DNA of 39,279 bases. Origin: Solirubrobacterales bacterium. Lineage in GTDB: Bacteria; Actinomycetota; Thermoleophilia; Solirubrobacterales; 70-9. A model generated the notes under the pieces. It saw nothing but the letters and a program-made list of their open reading frames with translations. It ran no database searches and had not been told where the DNA came from. Positions 6,495-13,700 of this stretch are shown here, piece by piece. Position 1 is the stretch's first letter. The number at the start of each line of letters is the position of its first letter. Both the position numbers and the translations under genes were made by a program. The stretch is from NCBI GenBank assembly GCA_021323175.1, contig JAJTCK010000012.1, positions 1 to 39,279 of the forward strand. The letters run 5' to 3'.

Positions 6495-6974
6495 ATGCCA
6501 TTCCCACGACCAATCGACTCGACCCTCCACGGCGCGACCGATTACTCGGTTGGGACGACCCTGATGACGGTCTTTCCGACACTCGCCGGCATCGAGGGGA
6601 CCCCCGCGGCTCGTCAGATCAGGACGGCCGGCGTGAGCCACGCCGGCTACAGCCTCTTCACCGACTACCCGCTCGGGGTCGTGAAGGCCCTTCCATACAA
6701 GGCGCATCTCGCCATCGATGCGATCGGCGCGGTGGCGCTGGCGGCGACGCCGTTCGTGACGGGCCAATACAGGCGGGGCAGGAGCCAGTGGCTCCCGCAT
6801 GTCGCGCTTGCCCTGTTCGAGCTCGGCTCGCTCGCGATGAGCGATCCGACGGGCAGGGGCGACTACCACGGCAACGTGGAGTCGGTCCGCCGGGCCAACG
6901 AGCTCGACCCACACGCGCGAATCCACCAGGGCAAGCCCGCGGTGTCGCGGGGCCGGGACCGGGTGACTGCCTAA
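6495..6974 (+). CDS. hypothetical membrane-associated protein
   Basis: A 159-residue protein with hydrophobic stretches around YSVGTTLMTVFPTLAGI, HLAIDAIGAVALAATPFV and LPHVALALFELGSLAM. A motif GYSLFTDYPLGVVKALPYKA lies in the middle, and the C-terminus is soluble and basic. It starts at ATG 6495 after AAAGGAG. It is the last gene of the operon with the dehydrogenase and is followed by a strong hairpin. The family is not recognised by name; the role is unknown. Confidence 0.7.
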   Translation: MPFPRPIDSTLHGATDYSVGTTLMTVFPTLAGIEGTPAARQIRTAGVSHAGYSLFTDYPLGVVKALPYKAHLAIDAIGAVALAATPFVTGQYRRGRSQWLPHVALALFELGSLAMSDPTGRGDYHGNVESVRRANELDPHARIHQGKPAVSRGRDRVTA

Positions 6975-6984
6975 AACGGAACGG

Positions 6985-7010
6985 GCGGGCCGGCGAACGT
7001 GCCGGCCCGC
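6985..7010 (+). terminator. hairpin terminator after the dehydrogenase operon
   Basis: GCGGGCCGGC and GCCGGCCCGC form a perfect 10-bp stem with a 6-nt loop, 10 nt after the stop codon. Only a short T-run (GTTTC) follows, so termination may be partly factor-dependent. Confidence 0.65.
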
Positions 7011-7020
7011 ACCAAGTTTC

Positions 7021-7044
7021 CCCCGCCGCGGCCTGGCGGCGGGG
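7021..7044. terminator. second hairpin in the same gap
   Basis: CCCCGCCGC pairs perfectly with GCGGCGGGG around a 6-nt loop. It lies between the first hairpin and the SnoaL-like gene. It may reinforce termination or simply reflect GC-rich sequence. Confidence 0.35.
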
Positions 7045-7065
7045 CGGGGCGGCGGCGGGTGGCGA

Positions 7066-7071
7066 AATACT
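7066..7071 (+). promoter_or_regulatory. -10 box AATACT, leaderless start
   Basis: AATACT, then TCTGGGG, then ATG 7079: a 7-nt gap. It resembles the ATACT leaders of the other two SnoaL-like genes. Confidence 0.5.
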
Positions 7072-7078
7072 TCTGGGG

Positions 7079-7501
7079 ATGTCCGAGAGCGACGTGGACG
7101 TGGTGCTGGACCAGTTCGAGGCCGTCAACAAGCGCGACTTCGACCGCGCGATGAGTCACTACGCGGACGACGTCGAGCTGCTGGTGGACGACGAGGCGTT
7201 CCTCGATTCGGGGACGTTCAGGGGAAAGGAGGCCGTCGGCCGCTTTTTCGGCAATTGGTTCTCGACCTTCGAGCCCGGATACCGCTTCGAGATCGAGGAG
7301 GCCCGGGACTTGGGGGGCGTCGTCCTGCTCGTGGCGAGCCACCACGGCCGGGGGCGCAACAGCGGCGCCGAGGTCCATGGGCGGACGGGATACCTCTACA
7401 AACTGCGCGACGAAAGAATCGTGCGCGCCGAGCTGTATCCCGACCGCGCCGCGGCCCTCGACGCCGCCGGTGCGAACGACGCCGAGTCCCGGACGGACTA
7501 G
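7079..7501 (+). CDS. SnoaL-like / NTF2-fold protein
   Basis: A 140-residue SnoaL-like protein, MSESDVDVVLDQFEAVNKRD, with ADDVELLVDDEAFLDSGTFR in the first half and GYLYKLRDERIVRAELY as the last strand. It ends in a short charged tail. It is a third and more diverged paralogue in this window. ATG 7079 is chosen because the family N-terminus and the -10 box both point to it; the same frame is open far upstream in non-family sequence. Its stop TAG and the stop of the opposing SRPBCC gene share the palindrome CTAG at 7498-7501. Ligand unknown. Confidence 0.8.
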   Translation: MSESDVDVVLDQFEAVNKRDFDRAMSHYADDVELLVDDEAFLDSGTFRGKEAVGRFFGNWFSTFEPGYRFEIEEARDLGGVVLLVASHHGRGRNSGAEVHGRTGYLYKLRDERIVRAELYPDRAAALDAAGANDAESRTD

Positions 7502-7977
7502 CGCAGCGAGGTCGCGACTTCCTCCAGCAGGTCCATCGCGTCCTGCATCCCAGCCTCCATGCCCGACTCGATGTGTCCGTCCCGCCCCTCCTTGTTGCGG
7601 TGCTCCACCAGGACGGTGAGAGTGGTCCTGCCTTCCTGCTCGGTGAGCGTCAGCGTGTTCAGGGACTCGGCGTCCGGCATGCCCTCGAACACCTCGGTCG
7701 AGACGATCCTCTCGCCGGGGACGATCTCGCGGTACTCACCGTGGAAGCCAACTTCCTGCCCGCCGTCGGCGATCATCACGTAGCGCCAACCGCCACCGAC
7801 CCGCAGGTCCACCTCGGCGACGGTGACCTCACCGCGCTTCGCGTTCCACCAGCGCTTGATCAGCTCCGGGGTCGTCCAGGCCCGCCACACCAGGTCCTTC
7901 GGCGCGTCGAACTCCCTCGTGATCAGGATCTGCGTGTCGGTGGGGAGGGTGACCACCGCGGTGCCGCTACTCGTCAT
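7498..7977 (-). CDS. SRPBCC / AHSA1-type protein
   Basis: About 159 residues of the AHSA1-like SRPBCC fold: REFDAPKDLVWRAWTTPELI, then KRWW, then VDLRVGGGWRYVMI and the C-terminal helix MEAGMQDAMDLLEEVA. These are small cytoplasmic hydrophobic-ligand proteins, often paired with an ArsR regulator, as here. I prefer ATG 7977, since AAGGAG lies 9 nt before it. The other ATG at 7986 directly abuts the AAGGAG. The front overlaps the end of the ArsR gene, so the two are coupled. Confidence 0.85.
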   Translation of the reverse strand: MTSSGTAVVTLPTDTQILITREFDAPKDLVWRAWTTPELIKRWWNAKRGEVTVAEVDLRVGGGWRYVMIADGGQEVGFHGEYREIVPGERIVSTEVFEGMPDAESLNTLTLTEQEGRTTLTVLVEHRNKEGRDGHIESGMEAGMQDAMDLLEEVATSLR

Positions 7978-8323
7978 CGAACTCATCTCCTTGTTCCTTT
8001 CCTTTCAGATCTTCCAGTACGTCCTCGAGCGCCTCGAAGCGCTCCTCCCACGACCGCTCGTAGCCCTTCAGCCAGTCGTGGATGTCCTTGAGCGGATGGC
8101 CGTTCAGCCGGTACAGGCGCCTGCGGCCGTCCTCGCGCACCTCGACGAGCCCCACCTCCCGCAGCACCCTGAGGTGCTTCGAGACCTGCGGCTGGGCGAG
8201 GCCCAGAGCCTTGACCAGGTCGTTGACCGGACGCTCCCCGTCCGTGAGGACGTCGAGGATCTGCCGCCGCCGCGGCTCGGCGACGGCGTTGAACGCGTCG
8301 GTCGTGGTCGCTGCTCGTGCCAT
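7967..8323 (-). CDS. ArsR-family transcriptional regulator
   Basis: A 118-residue winged helix-turn-helix repressor. It starts MARAATTTDAFNAVAEPRRR, and the recognition helix lies in LGLAQPQVSKHLRVLREVGL, followed by the wing VEVREDGRRRLYRL. The C-terminal extension DWLKGYERSWEERFEALEDV is typical of the group that pairs with AHSA1-type SRPBCC genes. No metal-binding Cys motif is present. It probably represses its own promoter and the downstream SRPBCC gene. The inducer is unknown. Confidence 0.9.
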   Translation of the reverse strand: MARAATTTDAFNAVAEPRRRQILDVLTDGERPVNDLVKALGLAQPQVSKHLRVLREVGLVEVREDGRRRLYRLNGHPLKDIHDWLKGYERSWEERFEALEDVLEDLKGKEQGDEFDDE

Positions 8324-8330
8324 GGCGGTG

Positions 8331-8360
8331 ACTATACATATCTATATAGGAATATGTCAA
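8331..8360 (-). promoter_or_regulatory. promoter and operator of the ArsR-SRPBCC pair
   Basis: On the minus strand TTGACA (8360-8355) and TATAGT (8336-8331) are 18 nt apart, the best promoter in the window. The start ATG follows 7 nt later, so the mRNA is probably leaderless. Between the boxes lies ACATAT-N10-ATATGT (8336-8357) around a central CTATATAG. This dyad is well placed for repression by the ArsR protein itself. Confidence 0.65.
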
Positions 8361-8728
8361 GGGACAATGAGGACGGCTTCCACAGGCCGTGGCAACAGGC
8401 TTCGGCGAGAAGAGCGGTGGCCCTAGCGGCGCCCGGCCGTGGGCTCTACGTCCTGAAGCGCCTAATCGGGCGAGCTGGACCGCACCGCGAAGGGCGGCAA
8501 GACCTACAGGCTCCGATCGACGTGTTTTCTCGATCTCTTCGTCGAGGTTGACGCGGCCGCCATCTGGGCCGAACCGAGCTGCCGAGCGGGGCGTCGGGGA
8601 CCATCACGGTCTCCTTCAAGAATTCCCTGGGACACGACGACGACTACACGGTGCCGATCGGCGCCGGGGGGCCGAGACATCTCCCTGCCGATCGACGGGC
8701 GCGTCCCTCCGGGGGCCGCAGTAGAAGC
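8361..8728. other. gene-poor interval, possible decayed reading frame
   Basis: No intact gene is seen. On the plus strand around 8565-8670 one frame reads TELPSGASGTITVSFKNSLG followed by HDDDYTVPIGAGG. It looks protein-like, as from an exported or structural protein, and then another frame gives DISLPIDGRVPPGAAVEAV. This may be a broken gene end; I do not recognise it. Confidence 0.25.
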
Positions 8729-8761
8729 GGTCCGGCCGGGGCGTGCAGCCCCGGCCGGACC
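8729..8761 (-). terminator. hairpin terminator after the sigma factor gene
   Basis: GGTCCGGCCGGGGC and GCCCCGGCCGGACC form a perfect 14-bp stem with a 5-nt loop, 9 nt beyond the sigma gene stop. No T-run follows on the minus strand. It is symmetric and could act on both strands. Confidence 0.6.
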
Positions 8762-8770
8762 GATCAGAAC

Positions 8771-9715
8771 CTAGGCTGCGTCGCGCCAGGCGGCCAGGGC
8801 GCCGTCGGCGGAGAGGCGCGCCAGCGCGCGCTCCTCGAGCCGGCGGGCCTGCTCCTGGGTTACGCCGACCTCTCGGGCCGCGTCGCGCAGGGGCCGCTCC
8901 GGCGTGCCGCCGGTCCCGAACCGGGCGCGGATGATCTTTCGCTCCTGCTCGGGCAGCCGCTCGAGCGCGGCGTCCACGGCCTGCTCCTGCTCGCGCTCCA
9001 AAACCTCCTCCTCGAGCTCGGCCGTGCTCTCGGCGTTGAGCTCACCGAAGGTGGTGTCGCCGTCCCCGACCGGCTGGTCGAGGCTGGTGGTCACCCTGGT
9101 CAGGTCGCGGGTCGCCATGACCTCGTCCAGAGGCAGCTTCGCCTCCTTCGCCACCTCCTCGTCGGTGGGCTCGCGGTCCAGCTTGGTCGTCAGCTCCGCC
9201 GTGATCCGGTTCACTGTGCGCTCGCGCTGGGCGATGTGCGCCGGGATCCGGACCGCGCGTCCGCTGTTGTCCAGGCCGCGCTGAATCGACTGCTTGATCC
9301 AGAGAACCGCGTAGGTCGAGAACTTGTATCCACGGCGCCAATCGAACTTCTCGGCGGCGCGGATCAGACCCAGCATCGCCTCTTGGACGATGTCCCCGAG
9401 GTCCAGTCCGTGGCCCTGGTAGCGGCGCGCGAACTTGATGACGAGCCGCAGGTTGGAGTTGATCAGCTTCTCCTTGGCGGCCAGGTCGCCCTTCTCGATG
9501 CGCTTGGCCAGCTCGATCTCCTCGGGTCCGGTGAGGAGGGGGTACTTCATCGCGGAGTTGATGAACAGCTGCAGGCTGTCCGTGGTCGCCTCGGCGCGCG
9601 CGTGATCGCGCGAGCGGCGCTCGTCGGCGGCGGTGCGGTTGGTCTTGTTGTCGTGCTCGCCGCGCTTGCGGCGGGTGTCGCTGCGGGTAGCCGCAGCTCC
9701 TCTGCTGCGAGGCAT
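8771..9715 (-). CDS. RNA polymerase sigma-70 family factor (group 2-like)
   Basis: A 314-residue sigma factor that directs RNA polymerase to promoters. After a basic, low-complexity N-terminus of about 45 residues comes region 1.2 (SLQLFINSAMKYPLLTGPEE). Region 2 includes LINSNLRLVIKFARRYQGHG, DIVQEAMLGLIRAAEKFDWR and KFSTYAVLWIKQSI. Region 3 and a region 4 helix-turn-helix (EVGVTQEQARRLEERALARL) follow. There is no region 1.1. Region 4 departs from the usual VTRERVRQIE pattern, so -35 recognition may differ from that of the main factor. A stationary-phase or stress role is inference. AAAGGGG precedes the ATG. Confidence 0.92.
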   Translation of the reverse strand: MPRSRGAAATRSDTRRKRGEHDNKTNRTAADERRSRDHARAEATTDSLQLFINSAMKYPLLTGPEEIELAKRIEKGDLAAKEKLINSNLRLVIKFARRYQGHGLDLGDIVQEAMLGLIRAAEKFDWRRGYKFSTYAVLWIKQSIQRGLDNSGRAVRIPAHIAQRERTVNRITAELTTKLDREPTDEEVAKEAKLPLDEVMATRDLTRVTTSLDQPVGDGDTTFGELNAESTAELEEEVLEREQEQAVDAALERLPEQERKIIRARFGTGGTPERPLRDAAREVGVTQEQARRLEERALARLSADGALAAWRDAA

Positions 9716-9754
9716 TCGGTGCCCCTTTCGAGTCGTGTCACTTCCCTGCCGAGA

Positions 9755-9774
9755 CTCCCGCGGGCGAGCGGGAG
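9755..9774. other. hairpin in the 5' leader of the sigma factor mRNA
   Basis: CTCCCGC and GCGGGAG form a 7-bp stem with a 6-nt loop inside the roughly 70-nt leader predicted from the promoter at 9791-9818. It could affect mRNA stability or ribosome access; no known regulator class is recognised. Confidence 0.35.
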
Positions 9775-9790
9775 GCCCAACACTTCAGAA

Positions 9791-9818
9791 AGTATAGCGC
9801 GGAACTAGGAATTTGCAA
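9791..9818 (-). promoter_or_regulatory. promoter of the sigma factor gene
   Basis: On the minus strand TTGCAA (9818-9813) and TATACT (9796-9791) are separated by 16 nt. This is one of few genes here with both boxes and a leader carrying a Shine-Dalgarno sequence. Confidence 0.65.
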
Positions 9819-9828
9819 GCGGAACCTC

Positions 9829-9866
9829 AAATGGCTTTCGCAAGCCATTTTCATACCACATTATGA
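9829..9866. promoter_or_regulatory. two adjacent AT-rich dyads between the sigma gene and corA
   Basis: AAATGGCTT-TCGC-AAGCCATTT (9829-9850) is a perfect 9-bp stem, and TCATA-N6-TATGA (9851-9866) follows at once. They lie upstream of the sigma promoter and about 100 nt before corA, in an unusually AT-rich patch. They could be binding sites for one or two regulators or form a cruciform. The rest of the 255-nt gap shows no gene. Confidence 0.4.
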
Positions 9867-9970
9867 AGGGTTCTTAACGAAAGGGCGACCGGCCCGCCGC
9901 GTGGGCCTCGCCCGCTTCGCAGGAGGCAGGAAGCCCGGGCCGCAGGCGGAACAAGCAGCCGGAGCCATTC

Positions 9971-10948
9971 GTGATCGTCGACTGCGCGCACTACAAAGCC
10001 GGCGCCCGCCAGCACGAGGGGCCGCTGGATCTGGACCGGGCCGCCGAACGCGCCGGGGACGGCGAGGGCGAGTTCGTCTGGATCGGCCTGCACGAGCCCG
10101 ACCTGGGCACGCTGCAGCGCGTGCAGGGCATGTTCGACCTGCATGAGCTGGCCATCGAGGACGCCGCGCGAAGGCATCAGCGGCCCAAGATCGAGGACTA
10201 CGACGAGTCCTGGTTCATCGTGCTGCGCACGGCCCATTATCACGAGGACCGCGAGACGGTCGAATTCGGCGAGATCCACGTCTTCGCCGGCTCCGGCTAC
10301 GTGATCACCGTCAGGCACGGGCCGGGCAGCGAGCTGGCGACGGCGCGCAGGAGGCTGGAGGCCCGCCCCGAGCTGCTGGGCATGGGGGCCGCGGCCGCCG
10401 TCTGGGCGATCCTCGACAAGGTCGTCGACGACTACGCCCCCGTTGTCGACGGGATCGAGGACGACATCGAGGAGGTCGAGACCGACGTCTTCGACGACGA
10501 TTCGCCGGCTCCCACCTCGCGGATCTACCACCTGAAGCGTGAGGTGATCGAGTTCCACCGGGCTCTCTACCCGCTGCTCGGCCCCCTGGAGGCGCTCGAG
10601 CGAGGCGCCTACCCCCAGATACCGGAGGAGCTGCGCCGATACTTCCGAGACGTCAGCGACCACGCTAGACGGGCGGACGAGCTGGTCACCTCGCAGCGCG
10701 AGCTGCTGACCAGCGTGCTCGAGGCGAACCTGTCACTGGTCAGCGTCCATCAGGCCGAGGTCGTCAAGAAGATCTCCAGCGTGGCCGGGATCATCGCGGT
10801 CCCCACCTTCATCGCGAGCGTGTACGGCATGAACTTCGAGTACATGCCGGAGCTTGACGAGCGCTGGGGGTATCCGCTCGCGCTCGGGGCGATGGCGCTG
10901 TGCGTCGCGGGACTGATCGCCTTCTTCCGCAGGATCGACTGGCTCTAA
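9971..10948 (+). CDS. corA: CorA-family magnesium transporter
   Basis: A 325-residue inner-membrane divalent cation channel of the CorA family, expected to work as a pentamer. The long cytoplasmic N-terminal domain is acidic and includes the stalk helix region. Two C-terminal membrane helices follow: the first around VAGIIAVPTFIASVYGMNFE, ending in the YGMNF selectivity motif, the second LALGAMALCVAGLIAFF. A short basic tail, RRIDWL, ends the protein. The loop MPEL is typical. The start is GTG 9971 after GGAG. It is divergent from the sigma factor gene. Cobalt or zinc may also be substrates in this family. Confidence 0.93.
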   Translation: MIVDCAHYKAGARQHEGPLDLDRAAERAGDGEGEFVWIGLHEPDLGTLQRVQGMFDLHELAIEDAARRHQRPKIEDYDESWFIVLRTAHYHEDRETVEFGEIHVFAGSGYVITVRHGPGSELATARRRLEARPELLGMGAAAAVWAILDKVVDDYAPVVDGIEDDIEEVETDVFDDDSPAPTSRIYHLKREVIEFHRALYPLLGPLEALERGAYPQIPEELRRYFRDVSDHARRADELVTSQRELLTSVLEANLSLVSVHQAEVVKKISSVAGIIAVPTFIASVYGMNFEYMPELDERWGYPLALGAMALCVAGLIAFFRRIDWL

Positions 10949-11021
10949 GGGGTTTAGGAGGCAGCCCGTACCTGAAACGCAGGCGCGCCCACGGCTCGGG
11001 CTGACGAGCACGGCCCCTCGG

Positions 11022-11027
11022 TAGCCT
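11022..11027 (+). promoter_or_regulatory. -10 box TAGCCT, leaderless start
   Basis: TAGCCT lies 8 nt before ATG 11036, with no Shine-Dalgarno between. Confidence 0.4.
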
Positions 11028-11035
11028 CAGCCCCG

Positions 11036-11932
11036 ATGACGCCTGTGATCGGGCATGTCGGCGGCGGGACGCTCGAGCCGCTCCAGCTTGTGGGCATCAC
11101 CGTGGCAGCGGCGGCTTACGGGTTCCGCGCGCAGACGCTGTCGGCCCAGGGCAGGGGAGTACCAGCCTGGCGGGTGGCCTGCTTCGCCGCGGGGATCCTG
11201 CTGATCGCGGCCGGCCTGGTCACTCCGCTCGCGCACATGGGCGAGGAGCTGCTGCTCGCGCACATGGCCCAGCACCTGCTGGTCGCCGACATCGCTGCGG
11301 GTCTGATCGTCCTGGGGCTGACCGGGCCGCTCCTGCAGCCGCTGCTGGCGCTCAGGGCCATCGACCGCCTGCGGGTGCTGACGCACCCGCTGGTGGCGCT
11401 GCCCCTCTGGGCGCTGAACCTCTACATCTGGCATCTGCCGGCGCTCTACCAGTCCGCCCTCTCGAACGAGGCCGTCCACGCCCTCCAGCACGCCTGCTTC
11501 ATCGGCTTCGGGATCCTGATGTGGATGCCGCTCTTCGGCCCTCTGCCGAAGCCGTCGTGGTTCGGGATCGGCGCGAAGATCGGCTACGTGGTCGGGGTGC
11601 GCTTCGCGGGCACGGTGCTCGGGAACGTCTTCATGTGGGCCAACACGGTCTTCTATCCCGACTACGCCGCAGGGGAGGCTGAGTTCGGGATCTCCCCGCT
11701 GTCCGACCAGGGGACCGCTGGGGTGATCATGACCGCCGAGGGTGGGCTGGTCACGCTGGGGGTGCTGGCATGGCTATTCCTGCTCTGGGCCCAGCAGGAC
11801 ACCGAGCGCCAGCGCCTGGTCGAGCTGGCCCAGGAGCGCGGCGTCGAGCTGAGCGACGCGCGGGCACGACGCGCGGTTGCCGCGGGGCAGGGCGCTCGCC
11901 TGGAACAGCGGCTGCGACAGGGACGCGCGTGA
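11036..11932 (+). CDS. ctaG: cytochrome c oxidase assembly protein, caa3-type CtaG
   Basis: A 298-residue polytopic membrane protein of the caa3-type CtaG family, which helps assemble the copper-containing oxidase. About six or seven hydrophobic helices are seen, with family landmarks LAHMAQHLLVADIAAGLIVL, LNLYIWHLPALYQSAL and LQHACFIGFGILMWMPLFG. His and Met residues in these helices could handle copper. The C-terminal 50 residues are charged and cytoplasmic. Its TGA lies within the GTG start of the next gene (GTGA), so the two are coupled. Confidence 0.88.
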   Translation: MTPVIGHVGGGTLEPLQLVGITVAAAAYGFRAQTLSAQGRGVPAWRVACFAAGILLIAAGLVTPLAHMGEELLLAHMAQHLLVADIAAGLIVLGLTGPLLQPLLALRAIDRLRVLTHPLVALPLWALNLYIWHLPALYQSALSNEAVHALQHACFIGFGILMWMPLFGPLPKPSWFGIGAKIGYVVGVRFAGTVLGNVFMWANTVFYPDYAAGEAEFGISPLSDQGTAGVIMTAEGGLVTLGVLAWLFLLWAQQDTERQRLVELAQERGVELSDARARRAVAAGQGARLEQRLRQGRA

Positions 11933-13479
11933 CCGCGACGGAGGTGCCCGAAAGGGCGTCGCACCGATCGGAGCTCGCGCAGGAAGGGGTCAGCAACACC
12001 TTTCTCTACGTCCTGGTGTTCGTGGTCGGCACCGCGAGCCTGGGCGCGGAGATCGCGGCCGCCAGGCTGATGGCGCCCTTCTTCGGTGCCTCGACGATCG
12101 TGTGGGCCAACACGATCGGGGTCGTCCTCGTGTCCCTCTCAATCGGCTACTGGCTCGGGGGCCGGCTCGGAGACCGCTACCCCCGCGTCCGGAACCTCTG
12201 CCTGGTGGTGGCGGCGGCCGCGGCCTTGATCGCGGTCGTCCCATTCGCGGCGCGGCCGTTCTTCGAGGTGGCAACCGACGCCCTGGACGAGATCTCAGCG
12301 GGCGCGTTCGTCGGCTCCCTTGTCGGAGTCCTGTTCCTGATCGCGGTCCCGGTCGTCCTGCTCGGGACCTGCTCCCCCTGGGCGATCCGGCTGGCCGTCC
12401 CAGACGTGGAGCACTCCGGCCGTACCGCGGGACGCCTCTACGCGGTCTCCACCGTCGGCTCGCTGCTGGGCACGATGCTCGCAGCGCTGGTGCTGATTCC
12501 CTTCATCGGCACCCAAAGGACCTTCCTTGCATTCGCCATCGCCCTGGGGCTGGTCGCCGCAGCGGGTCTCGGCTGGCGCTACCTGGCAGTGCCCGCCGCC
12601 CTGGCCGCGGCGCTGGCGATCCCGATCGGAACCGTGAAGGCCACCGAGGGCGAGCGAGTCCTGTTCGAAGGCGAGAGCGAGGAGCAGTACATCCGTGTGG
12701 TCGAGGACGAGGACGACGGCGACCGCAAACTCGAGCTGAACGAGGGACAGGCCGTCCACTCGCTCTACCGGCGGGGCAGCTATCTGACCGACGACGTCTG
12801 GGACGGCTACCTCGTCGCGCCCTTCGCGGTTCGCTCCGAGCCTCCGGAGAGGATCGCGATCCTGGGGAATGCGGCGGGGACGACGGCGCGTGCGTACGGC
12901 CACTACTTCCCGCAGACCGAGGTGGACGGGGTCGAGATCGACGCCAAGCTGAGCGAGCTGGGGGAGGAGTACTTCGACATGGAGAACCCGAAGCTCGAGG
13001 TCTTTCACGAGGATGCCCGTCCCTGGCTCGAGCGCTCCGACGGCGACTACGACGTGATCATGGTGGACGCGTACCGCCAGCCCTACATCCCCTTCTACCT
13101 GGCCACCAAGGAGTTCTTCGAGCTGGTCCGCGACCGCCTGGCCCCCGGCGGGGCCGTAGTGGTGAACGCAGGACACCCGGAGGGCAACGACGACCTGGAG
13201 AAGGTGCTGGGCGCGACCATGGCCGAGGTCTTCCCGACGGTCCTGCGGGATCCGATCGAGGACACCAACACCCTGCTGATCGGCAGCGAATTTCCAGGCT
13301 CGGCGCAGAAGCTCGCCGAGGCGGTCCCCGGCCTGGCTCCTGATCTGCGTGTCATCGCGGCGAGAGAGTCGGCGAAGGTCGAGGACTACCTGCGCGGGGG
13401 CGAGGTCTACACCGACGACGTCGCGCCGGTGGAGTGGCTGATCGACCGCTCGATCCTGGGCTACGCGTCCGAGGACTGA
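11929..13479 (+). CDS. fused membrane / spermidine-synthase-like protein
   Basis: About 516 residues. The N-terminal half is a membrane region of about six or more helices, from FLYVLVFVVGTASLGAEIAA to LAVPAALAAALAIPIG. The C-terminal half is a Rossmann methyltransferase-like spermidine synthase domain. Its nucleotide loop is AILGNAAGTTARAYGHYFP, the acidic residue is in VDGVEIDAKLSELG, and VMVDAYRQPYIPFYLATKEF follows. The loop lacks part of the usual GGG, and the true substrate of these fused proteins is generally unknown, so polyamine synthesis should not be assumed. GTG 11929 overlaps the ctaG stop; a long upstream reading of the frame is inside ctaG and rejected. Confidence 0.8.
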   Translation: MTATEVPERASHRSELAQEGVSNTFLYVLVFVVGTASLGAEIAAARLMAPFFGASTIVWANTIGVVLVSLSIGYWLGGRLGDRYPRVRNLCLVVAAAAALIAVVPFAARPFFEVATDALDEISAGAFVGSLVGVLFLIAVPVVLLGTCSPWAIRLAVPDVEHSGRTAGRLYAVSTVGSLLGTMLAALVLIPFIGTQRTFLAFAIALGLVAAAGLGWRYLAVPAALAAALAIPIGTVKATEGERVLFEGESEEQYIRVVEDEDDGDRKLELNEGQAVHSLYRRGSYLTDDVWDGYLVAPFAVRSEPPERIAILGNAAGTTARAYGHYFPQTEVDGVEIDAKLSELGEEYFDMENPKLEVFHEDARPWLERSDGDYDVIMVDAYRQPYIPFYLATKEFFELVRDRLAPGGAVVVNAGHPEGNDDLEKVLGATMAEVFPTVLRDPIEDTNTLLIGSEFPGSAQKLAEAVPGLAPDLRVIAARESAKVEDYLRGGEVYTDDVAPVEWLIDRSILGYASED

Positions 13480-13700
13480 CCGCGCCGGCGCTCTCTGAGC
13501 CTCCCGGCCCAATGGCGGGCGAGGATCGGGACCGCGCAAGCGAGGTCCACCGCGAAGGACCAGGCGCGGCCGGGCGGCCCAGTCAAGGCCCACGCCTCGA
13601 GGCGCTCGGGCAGCGAGCGCCTCAGGCCGCTACCTGGCGTCCGCTTCGCCGATCGGCCGGCGGGCCGCTCGCGGTCGTCCTCTAAGGTGCGCCGGGCCAT
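13461..13700 (-). CDS. probable small membrane protein
   Basis: A 79-residue minus-strand frame. Its second half, LPERLEAWALTGPPGRAWSF followed by AVDLACAVPILARHWAG, has a hydrophobic segment and a basic end (RLRERRR). Its codons mostly end in G or C, unlike most shadow frames. It fills the otherwise empty gap between the spermidine-synthase-like gene and tig. The start ATG shares the palindrome CCATGG with the tig ATG; TACGGT 7 nt before it could be a -10 box. The first 25 residues look less natural, so the real start may be later. No family is recognised. Confidence 0.45.
   Translation of the reverse strand: MARRTLEDDRERPAGRSAKRTPGSGLRRSLPERLEAWALTGPPGRAWSFAVDLACAVPILARHWAGRLRERRRGQSSDA
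13683..13688 (+). promoter_or_regulatory. -10 box TAAGGT, leaderless start of tig
   Basis: TAAGGT lies 10 nt before ATG 13699. It argues for this ATG and not for the in-frame GTG at 13687. Confidence 0.5.

Noticed and set aside
5422-6582. 386-residue minus-strand open frame opposite the alcohol dehydrogenase
   Set aside because: It is antisense to a gene with all expected zinc and cofactor motifs; long opposite frames are common at this GC content, and no family pattern is seen.
8651-9808. 385-residue plus-strand open frame opposite the sigma factor gene
   Set aside because: Leu/Gly/Arg-rich shadow of a clear sigma-70 factor, with no motif of its own.
12295-13593. 432-residue minus-strand open frame opposite the spermidine-synthase-like gene
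   Set aside because: Shadow frame. Only the separate frame ending at 13461 in the real gap was kept as a possible gene.
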